Both the position numbers and the translations under genes were made by a program. A stretch of 13,096 nucleotides of DNA. Source: Thalassiosira profunda. Lineage: Eukaryota; Bacillariophyta; Thalassiosirophyceae; Thalassiosirales; Thalassiosiraceae. Below are positions 7,589-13,096 of this stretch, piece after piece. Position 1 is the stretch's first letter; each line of letters starts with the position of its first letter. Location: the NCBI GenBank assembly GCA_036939355.1, contig JALLAP010000414.1, positions 1-13,096 on the forward strand, written 5' to 3'. The notes beneath the pieces were generated by a model that made no database searches, was not told where the DNA came from, and was given only the letters and a program-made list of their open reading frames with translations.

Positions 7589-9432
7589 ATGAGATACCCC
7601 GATCTGGACGAGGATACCTTCCTCAAAATCAGGGGGAACGATCCGGCCATCACATCACTCCGAGTGGATTGGGGGCGCACCATCGTCGAGGGTGGGAGCA
7701 CGCTGCTCTTTCACGTCGATTGGGAGAGGGAGGCGGACCTCTTTGGAAACAATACCTGCTTGAAGGACGTAACCCTAGATGTGGGTGGAAGATGGACGGA
7801 GTTGGAATTTGATCGCATCTTCACGCCCTTTGTTCGCGTGTTCTCTCGCAACAGAAGCATCGAAAGGTTATCAGTGTCGGGTGGACCGTTCGAGGCCGAG
7901 ACGTTCAGAATATTGGCACCCTTCTTTCGGGACAATCGCAATTTGCGATGGCTCAGCATTTGGGAATGCGATATGAGCGCCGAGAGCTTCAGAGAGTTGG
8001 CGGGGGCCCTTTCACAGTGCGAGGGGGGCTCTCTGCAGGAACTGTATCTCGGATCAAACGGTGTTGACAACGACTCCTATGATGCACTCAAGCTATTGAG
8101 TGACAATCTCGAACTGTTGAATGGCCATCACGGGGTTCCTCATTTGAAGAAGTTGCAAATTTCTGGGAGCTACATTGGACCAGATGGGTGCGATGGGTTG
8201 GGGAACTTGCTCCTGAGACCAGAGTCCAAACTGGAGGAGCTCAATCTGGAATTGACGGGGATAAATGATGATGGAATGGCTCCTCTGGTCGATGCACTGG
8301 TCAGCAATACCAGCAGCAAGCTAAAGGTGCTTCACATTGGCGGGACCAATGCCTCCTATTTCGGTTGGGTGGCTTTCTCCGCAGCCCAAGCTCGAAGATT
8401 GAGGATCTCGATCTGAAAGGCAGTGACATCGGAGAGTCGGGTGCTATCGCCATCGCAAATGCTCTGAATCGCAACACATCGTTAGTGTCGTTGAGCTTGC
8501 GCGATTGCGATTGCACACTGTTTGGGTGGAGATATCTTTTCTGTCGGTTGAGAACTACAACGGCGCCTCTGGCCAATCTAGAGCTTTGTGGCACGGGCAT
8601 CGGTAACGCTGGTATCGTTGAGCTGGGGCATGTCTTGCAAAGCCTCAAAACGTTGAGGATGTTGAGGTTTGGAGAGAATGACTCTGTGACTCAAGATGGG
8701 TGGCATTCTTTCTTTACACTGGCGCAAACCTCTCGATCTACATTGGAGGAGCTCGACCTCGGTCGCAATGATATTGGCAATCGTGCTGCGGCTACGCTAT
8801 TGACTGCGTTGCTCTACCGTCATCGGGTTAGAGAGTTGAAGTTTGATCCCTACACCATTGCAAGAGGCATTGTGGGGAGATTCTCAGCTTTACTCCGAGG
8901 TGCCAATTCGTCGCTGGAGACATTGACTATCGCCACAATTAGTGAGGACTTCATGACTGACGAAGTACTCACCGCCTTCTTGGACAACCTGCGGAGAAAC
9001 TCTTGCCTGCACACACTGCAGTTGGGTGGTGGCTTTGTTTGCTCAGTGACCACAAATGGCTGGAATGCTCTTGCTAATGTCCTCTGCAACAAGTCAAGCA
9101 TACAAAGAGTTTCTGACTCAAACCACACTCTCAGGACAGTCTGTTATGACTTCCATGAAAAGGAGCTCCCTGACAATCTCCTGAAGTGTTTGCGCTTGAA
9201 TCAGAACGATGATAACCCATGCGACGTAGCGCGGAAGAAGATCATTCAGCTTCACTTGAAAAACGGACAGACCAATACCGAGGAACTCGCCGATATTGAT
9301 TGGAGAGTGACGCCGTTTCTCCTTGCATGGATAGGTAGGGATGAGGTGGGACATGCTCTGATGTATCAACACACTCGGAATCTGGCACCTCTGTTTGAGA
9401 GCCAGCCTTGTCAGCCAGTGGCAGAATCCTAA
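7589..9432 (+). pseudogene. RNI-type leucine-rich-repeat protein, interrupted by one frameshift
   Basis: Reads as one gene of about 614 codons in two frames: the ATG at 7589 opens a frame ending at 8416, and the homologous continuation is in another frame from about 8365 to the stop at 9432. About 14 LRRs of 26-28 residues are visible on both sides, e.g. SKLEELNLELTGINDDG, then SKIEDLDLKGSDIGESG and STLEELDLGRNDIG, several with a GW motif after the loop (GWVAF, GWRYL, GWHSF, GWNAL). The N-terminus (YPDLDEDTFLKIRGNDP) and the C-terminal tail (DVARKKIIQLHLKNG ... LAWIGRDEVGHALMYQ) look like the ends of intact members of a Thalassiosira-type LRR family. No signal peptide or membrane segment is seen, so it is probably intracellular; the partner is unknown. 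The frame break makes it a pseudogene, an assembly error or a truncated 275-residue protein. Repeats downstream of the break contain no stops, so any inactivation is recent. Confidence 0.75.
8365..8416 (+). other. Frameshift zone in the LRR gene
   Basis: Upstream frame codons read FGWVAF then lose LRR character and stop at 8414-8416; the frame beginning at 8365 reads GGFLRSPSSKIEDLDL, a normal LRR. In sister repeats the distance from GW to the LxL strand is 19 codons (57 bases), as in GWRYLF... and GWHSFF.... Here it is 47 bases, so 10 bases appear to be missing, which also explains the frame change. Confidence 0.65.
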
Positions 9433-9640
9433 GAACTTCAACACACTTTCAAGTTACTCGGTTTTTGTTGTTATCACCAAACCGGCTCACACCCTGGCTG
9501 TCAAAAGCTGCCCAACCCTGCGCCAAGTTGGAGTTGCTACGTGCCATTCACTTTCTTTGGGCCCTGATGTTGTGTAATGCCACCAACCACAAAGAAGCTG
9601 ATGAGGTAGGGCATCTCATTTGCATCACAGCAGAGCCCCA

Positions 9641-9830
9641 AAGCCAGCGAAGTCACTTACAAAAGCCAAATCGAACAAAATGGGTGGCACGACACGATGA
9701 TAGGGAACAAACATTGATGTCAGCCTTTGTTGTGGACCCAATGGATGCCCAAAAGCCGTGACAAGTGTCATTCGGGCCATTGTTTTGCCTTTGAGCGCTG
9801 GAAAAATTTATTCATCCCTCAGCAGCTCCA
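9641..9830. repeat. 190-bp tandem repeat, unit 1
   Basis: Begins AAGCCAGCGAAGTCACTTAC and ends CTCAGCAGCTCC A. Landmarks TGGGTGGCAC (9681), GGGAACAAACATTGATGTCAG and GGGCCATTGTTTTGCC (9775) recur exactly 190 bases later in unit 2. Confidence 0.9.
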
Positions 9831-10020
9831 AAGCTAGCGAAGCCACTGACAAAAGCCAAATTGATTAAAATGGGTGGCACGGTGAGACGATAGGGAACAA
9901 ACATTGATGTCAGCCTTTCTTGTGGACCCAACGGATGCCCCAAAGCCGTGGCAAGTGACACTCGGGCCATTGTTTTGCCTTTGAGCGCTGGAAAAATATA
10001 TTCGTCCCTCAGCAGCGGCA
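9831..10020. repeat. 190-bp tandem repeat, unit 2
   Basis: Begins AAGCTAGCGAAGCCACTGAC. Landmarks TGGGTGGCAC (9871) and CTCGGGCCATTGTTTTGCC (9961) hold the exact 190-base register. It differs from units 1 and 3 by scattered substitutions, for example TTGATTAAAA in place of TCGAACAAAA. Confidence 0.9.
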
Positions 10021-10210
10021 AAGCTAGCGAAGTCACTAACAAAAGCCGGATCGAACAAAATGGGTGGCACGATGCGACGATAGGGAACAAACACAGATGT
10101 CAGCCTTTGTTGCGGACCCAACGGATGCCCAACAGCCGTGGCAAGTGTCATGCGAGCCATGCTCCGCCTTTGGGCGCTTGGGCATCGCATTCGTCTCTCG
10201 TCTCAGCAGT
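10021..10210. repeat. 190-bp tandem repeat, unit 3
   Basis: Begins AAGCTAGCGAAGTCACTAAC, with TGGGTGGCAC at 10061, in exact 190-base register with unit 2. Its last ~50 bases diverge (GAGCCATGCTCCGCCTTTGG where the others read GGGCCATTGTTTTGCCTTTG) and a small insertion precedes unit 4. Confidence 0.85.
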
Positions 10211-10400
10211 TCCCCAGACCAAATCTAGCTGAGAGTAACTAACAAAAGTCAAATCAAACAAAATGGGTGGCGCAACGCGAAGATACATAGGGAGCAAATA
10301 AGGTGCCAGTCTTTGTTACAAGCTCAATGGATGGTCAAAAGCGCGGCGACAAGTGTCTCCCAGGCCATTGCTTTGGCTTTTGGTGCCTGGCCAGCGCGTT
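10211..10400. repeat. 190-bp tandem repeat, decayed unit 4
   Basis: TGGGTGGC reappears at 10264, 203 bases after unit 3, so the register is broken by about 13 inserted bases. AACTAACAAAAGTCAAATC, GGAGCAAATAAGGTGCCAG and GGCCATTGCTTTGGCTTTTG match the other units with many changes. Greater decay at the array end is usual, because internal copies are kept alike by unequal exchange. Confidence 0.75.
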
Positions 10401-10653
10401 TGCCTCTGGACTGCACTGGCACTGGGCGCTATCATTGCCAATTTGGGCAGGGCAGCCCAGTTTGAGACACACATAAGCGCCAGAATGGAATAGTGGCCAG
10501 TGAAAGGCGCCGCAGAGTAACAACTAGCATTCCATTTCATTTTTGGCACCGATTGGCAGCCTCTGTGACATCTTGGAATCAAGCAGAAAGTCCCACTTTG
10601 GGCTCTTCGCAGGATTTTGTTGTGTCCTGAAAGCCATCTGGGAAGTGGTCTTA

Positions 10654-12186
10654 TTATTCTGATTGTATCAGCAGGATTGTCTGAGAGCACATGTCTCTCA
10701 ACTCATTCCCTGCCAGCATTTTGTCTGTCTCATTCAGTTTCACCACACCGCGGAAGGGCTTCAGCACAGAGTTTGTTGCATCGTGAACTCCTGTGTGATT
10801 TTGAGGCGAGCATTTTTGCTCTTGCTTCCTTTCAATCTCCTTCAACATGCCCTCCACTTGATCTGTGCTGGCCATTCCACAGGAAAGCAGAATTGAAGAG
10901 ACATCCAATCCGTCATTCTGGCCAGTGAACTGATCATGAATCAACGTAACAACCTCCTCCAAGCCGCCACACTTGAACAAGAGGGTTCGCAATACGGAGA
11001 GCGATTGGACAGAATTGCAATGTTCAATGTCGGCCAGGGAATCGCCACTCCCCGATGATTGCGCCATCTTCCAAATGTCTTCGCTCGACGCAGTCTTCCC
11101 CCGACTGTCGCACCGGCGCAAAGCCACGCCGCCCAAGCCAGAGACGCGAACGATGGTCATGACTCTGCCCGGGTCAACGAGCCGAGCCCAAACCTCGAAC
11201 GAGCCCGCCATTGGCTCCATCATCCCCATAATACAGGCGGCTGCATCGTTTGCAAGAATCATGCACATTGCCAGGAACATCCGTTCCACCTCCGGTTCGT
11301 TGCCAACGGCCGACGTGACGAGGTCCAAGGCCAGGTGCGACAGCGATTCTAGCAGGGAGTGTGCGATGTCCCAGTACAGATCCGCATTTCCCCTCCCCCC
11401 GCTTATGTCCTTTGATAGCGTCAGGAGCGATCCCACCAGATTTTGCGCCAGCCCCCACATCTGGGCGTTGCACGCGGGGTTCCCCCCGCACTTCTCGCTG
11501 AGCGATTGGTGCACCTTGAGATATCGAGATTGCTCCCCTTCGTCGGATTGCAAAGTCAGTCCTTCGAAGAGAATCTTCCGCACTTCCTCCCACGCTTCCG
11601 GATCGGGGCTCAGGTCCTCCATGTCGTCTGCCTTTTCCAATAATTCCAGCGCAGAGTCTTCGCCCCCTGCCATCGGTGCATCACAGGCACTCTCAGTATT
11701 TTGCTCCCTTGCGTGCGCGTCGATGACCTTCTGCGCCGTTATTCTCGGAGGCAGCGCGAACGCTCCCTTCTGGGCATCCAGCATGTCGAATAACGAGAAC
11801 GAGGCGGCGGCGGGGGCCGGCGCGGCGGCCGGCGCCTCGGGGACCCTAGCCTTCTTGCTTTTTGCAACATTGTTATTCCCCGCACACGCCGCGAGCCGGG
11901 AAGAGGCATCCTCGGCGACGCCCTGCAACATCCGAAACGAGGGCGCCTCCACCAACCCATCCGCCGCAACGCGCAACCCCTCCTCATCCGCAGCCCCGTC
12001 GGCCGCCGCGAGCCGCCGCGCCGCGGCCGTCAGATCCCCGCCCAGCCGAGCTTCGACGAGCTGCTCGAGGGCGTGGCGGCGCGTCGCCTCTTCCGATCCG
12101 GCGCCACCCCCTCCGCCGGCCGACGCGAGCCCGAGATGGTCGGCCAGCGCGCGGGCCGCGCTGCCACCGTCGTCGTTGCTCGCCAT
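10654..12186 (-). CDS. Uncharacterised 510-residue protein, probably helical
   Basis: One intronless frame of 510 residues from the ATG at 12186 (MASNDDGG...); the frame stays open upstream to a TTG at 12246, but 12186 is the first ATG. I do not recognise the family. Residues 1-100 are Ala/Gly-rich and helical-looking (RHALEQLVEARLGGDLTAAARRLAAA). Residues ~105-128 are a short basic then Pro/Ala linker, followed by FSLFDMLDAQKGAFALPPRI, a likely conserved core start. The rest has amphipathic helices (LAQNLVGSLLTLSKDI, DIAHSLLESLSHLALDLV, SVLRTLLFKCGGLEEVVTLI), suggesting an armadillo/HEAT-like solenoid. Cysteines are scattered with no zinc-binding spacing. There is no signal peptide or convincing membrane span; MFLAMCMILANDAAACIMGMM is hydrophobic but contains N and D. 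Probably soluble. It is divergent from the XPC/Rad4-like gene, 357 bases apart. A 460-codon open frame on the opposite strand is a GC-driven shadow. Confidence 0.75.
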   Translation of the reverse strand: MASNDDGGSAARALADHLGLASAGGGGGAGSEEATRRHALEQLVEARLGGDLTAAARRLAAADGAADEEGLRVAADGLVEAPSFRMLQGVAEDASSRLAACAGNNNVAKSKKARVPEAPAAAPAPAAASFSLFDMLDAQKGAFALPPRITAQKVIDAHAREQNTESACDAPMAGGEDSALELLEKADDMEDLSPDPEAWEEVRKILFEGLTLQSDEGEQSRYLKVHQSLSEKCGGNPACNAQMWGLAQNLVGSLLTLSKDISGGRGNADLYWDIAHSLLESLSHLALDLVTSAVGNEPEVERMFLAMCMILANDAAACIMGMMEPMAGSFEVWARLVDPGRVMTIVRVSGLGGVALRRCDSRGKTASSEDIWKMAQSSGSGDSLADIEHCNSVQSLSVLRTLLFKCGGLEEVVTLIHDQFTGQNDGLDVSSILLSCGMASTDQVEGMLKEIERKQEQKCSPQNHTGVHDATNSVLKPFRGVVKLNETDKMLAGNELRDMCSQTILLIQSE

Positions 12187-12261
12187 GTCTTGGCCTCTGT
12201 ATGTCCTCCCCCTGGCGCCTCCCCCCTGGCAGACTTTGGGGCGCAAGAAGGGCCGCGGCGG

Positions 12262-12320
12262 CCCCCCCCCCCCCGCCGGGCGCCGCGGCGCGCGGCGCGC
12301 CCGGCCCGGCGGGGGGCGGG
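12262..12320. repeat. Poly-C (C13) and GC-only palindromic block
   Basis: C13 at 12262-12274 is followed by GCCGGGCGCCGCGGCGCGCG and GCGCGCCCGGCCCGGC, then a G6 run. The block is rich in short self-complementary pieces (GGCGCC, GCGCGC) and could form a strong hairpin or slipped structures. The exact C count in such a tract is easily miscalled. Confidence 0.7.
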
Positions 12321-12348
12321 AAAAGGGTCATTTCGCCCGCCACAACGC

Positions 12349-12414
12349 GTACTAAGACATGCGTAGAAAATCTGTAGAAAACCCATTTCGTTGCAAATTG
12401 AAGTACTAAGACAC
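12349..12414. repeat. Direct repeat GTACTAAGACA, 54 bp apart
   Basis: GTACTAAGACAT at 12349 and GTACTAAGACAC at 12403 match at 11 of 12 bases, and both are followed by CG/GTG-rich text. Between them GTAGAAAA occurs at 12364 and again, as GTAGAAAA, at 12375. No function is known; this may be a footprint of local duplication or paired factor sites. Confidence 0.5.
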
Positions 12415-12453
12415 ACGTGGGGTTTTAACCGTAGAACCCTGGTTTCTAACCTA

Positions 12454-12485
12454 TTAGGGTTAGTGTTATCGTACAGGTTAGGGTT
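12454..12485 (+). promoter_or_regulatory. Two telobox-like TTAGGGTT motifs
   Basis: TTAGGGTT occurs at 12454-12461 and 12478-12485, 24 bases apart, with GGGGTTG directly after the second copy. The reverse complement AACCCTAA is the core of the plant telobox, an element found near starts of ribosomal and cell-cycle genes. It lies about 60-90 bases before the plus-strand ATG at 12544. Regulatory use in this organism is inferred. Confidence 0.35.
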
Positions 12486-12543
12486 GGGGTTGCAAGGTGA
12501 CGTCCCTGCCTCCTCACTCTCTCCTCTCTCTCACTCCCCAAAC

Positions 12544-13096
12544 ATGAGCTTCGATTTCTTCGGCACGGCGGCGGCTCCGACTGGCGAGGAAGACGAGGAC
12601 CTTGCCGCCTTCGACGACACCGGTCTCCTGGCGTTGGCGTCGCGCGAGCGGGCGGAGCGGTCCGCGGCGGCGTCCTCGGCCGCTGCCTCATCTGCCTCTG
12701 CATCATCCGCGTTTGCAGCTGCTGCCTCTGCTGCCGTGGATTGCAATGGGGAGGATGAAGATGGCGGTGCCTTCGAATCGGACGGGGGCGACTGGGACAA
12801 CGTCGACTGGGAGGATGCCGACTCAGGTGGGGAATCAGATGGGCAGGGAGAAAGTATCACTGCCGAGGACACATCACGTGCCTTTCCCGCTCAGGGCGTG
12901 ATGATCCACCTGGGCAAAGGGACGAGCAACGATCCCGACGAGGGCAAAGAGGAGAAGCCAAAGGCGGAGGGCAAAGGGGAGGAAGATTCGGGGAGCAAGA
13001 AGAGGAAGCGCAAGACCGTCCGGGTACTGCGCAGCGTTCCTCCCGAGACGCGGCGGAGGATACTGGACGTGCGCAGGGCGGACCTGCTCTGCGCGG
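12544..13096 (+). CDS. Probable XPC/Rad4-type DNA damage recognition protein, N-terminal fragment
   Basis: The first 184 residues of a gene running off the right edge. The start ATG (MSFDFFGTAAAPTGEEDEDL) follows a CT-rich leader and is the first in frame. Residues 38-65 are Ala/Ser low complexity. Residues 83-92 read DWDNVDWEDA, like the acidic Trp motif preceding the Rad4 domain; GVMIHLGKG (118-126) sits where homologues have a short beta motif before the domain; a Lys/Arg cluster (SKKRKRK, 151-157) is a likely nuclear signal. Residues 167-184 (PETRRRILDVRRADLLCA) resemble the first helix of the Rad4 transglutaminase-like domain, usually ending H-K-x-x-LLC; here R-A-D replaces the usual residues. 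XPC/Rad4 recognises distorted DNA in nucleotide-excision repair. The catalytic-fold and beta-hairpin domains that would settle the call lie outside. No intron is seen in this part. Confidence 0.55.
   Translation, partial: MSFDFFGTAAAPTGEEDEDLAAFDDTGLLALASRERAERSAAASSAAASSASASSAFAAAASAAVDCNGEDEDGGAFESDGGDWDNVDWEDADSGGESDGQGESITAEDTSRAFPAQGVMIHLGKGTSNDPDEGKEEKPKAEGKGEEDSGSKKRKRKTVRVLRSVPPETRRRILDVRRADLLCA

Larger units (their letters stand above)
9433..10653. other. 1.2-kb intergenic region, largely a tandem repeat array
   Basis: This gap separates the LRR gene from the 3' end of the minus-strand gene at 10654. Positions ~9630-10400 hold a 190-base tandem array. The first ~200 bases (9433-9630) have only weak resemblances to the repeat, for example GGGCATCTCATTTGCATC against GGGCATCGCATTCGTCTC near 10180, and may be a decayed copy. 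Positions ~10400-10653 show nothing I can name. Short open frames across the array change frame with every unit. Confidence 0.7.
12187..12543. promoter_or_regulatory. Divergent promoter region with C13 tract, GC block and telobox-like motifs
   Basis: A 357-base gap lies between two divergent starts. Going rightward it holds a 13-C run (12262-12274) inside a ~70-base stretch that is almost only G and C, a direct repeat TACTAAGACA (12350 and 12404), two TTAGGGTT motifs (12454, 12478) and a CT-rich run just before the ATG at 12544. The CT-rich run reads like a 5' UTR. No gene is supported here. Confidence 0.5.

Noticed and set aside
8300..8400. A micro-intron joining the two LRR frames
   Set aside because: Possible GT...CAG pairs ending at the CCGCAG near 8383 give introns of about 16, 21 or 58 bases; the longest one tested removes LRR-coding residues and leads straight to a stop.
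8365..8416. Programmed -1 ribosomal frameshift in the LRR gene
   Set aside because: No canonical X XXY YYZ slippery heptamer in the right phase, and the repeat spacing shows missing bases instead.
9408..9761. 117-codon plus-strand frame after the LRR gene
   Set aside because: Overlaps the LRR tail and enters the 190-base array with no recognisable domain.
9641..10400. CRISPR array
   Set aside because: Units are 190 bases with no repeat/spacer alternation, and the context is eukaryotic.
10973..12355. 460-codon plus-strand frame antisense to the 510-residue protein
   Set aside because: Composition is Ser/Ala/Pro/Arg-rich without domain features; typical antisense shadow of a GC-biased gene, while the minus-strand frame has natural protein composition.
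12454..12485. A chromosome end or true interstitial telomere array
   Set aside because: Only two separated TTAGGGTT copies are present, and genes continue on both sides.

Overview
This is nuclear DNA from a eukaryote, most likely a photosynthetic stramenopile and probably a centric diatom of Thalassiosira type. Three things point there. The genes have short GTGAGT...CAG introns. The oxygenase at 2010-3128 starts with a signal peptide followed by an 'ASAF' motif, the import signature of red-algal-derived secondary plastids. The protein at 7589-9432 has the look of the large LRR family of Thalassiosira. The genus is inferred from recall of family style, not from a search.

Layout, left to right. 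(1) 1-1747, minus: 5' two-thirds of mitochondrial elongation factor G1, two exons, running off the left edge. (2) 2010-3128, plus: a predicted plastid-targeted phytanoyl-CoA-dioxygenase-like Fe(II)/2-oxoglutarate oxygenase with in-frame tandem duplications. It is divergent from EF-G and convergent with the next gene, with 33 bases between stop codons. (3) 3162-7245, minus: a three-exon gene for a protein of about 1235 residues with two PDZ-like repeats, a C2HC zinc-finger-like motif, three Tudor-like modules and two C-terminal membrane segments. (4) 7246-7588: a divergent promoter region with an E2F-like site and a perfect palindrome. (5) 7589-9432, plus: an RNI-type LRR protein broken by one frameshift. 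(6) 9433-10653: non-coding, holding a tandem array with an exact 190-base period and a decayed fourth copy. (7) 10654-12186, minus: an unrecognised, probably helical 510-residue protein. (8) 12187-12543: a divergent promoter with a 13-C tract, a GC-only block, two telobox-like motifs and a direct repeat. (9) 12544-13096, plus: the N-terminus of a probable XPC/Rad4 DNA-repair protein, running off the right edge.

The genes do not form a pathway. This is an ordinary compact nuclear neighbourhood in which neighbours share divergent promoters or abut at their 3' ends. The most novel items are the PDZ/zinc-finger/Tudor/membrane protein, the 190-base array and the LRR gene with an apparent deletion of about 10 bases.
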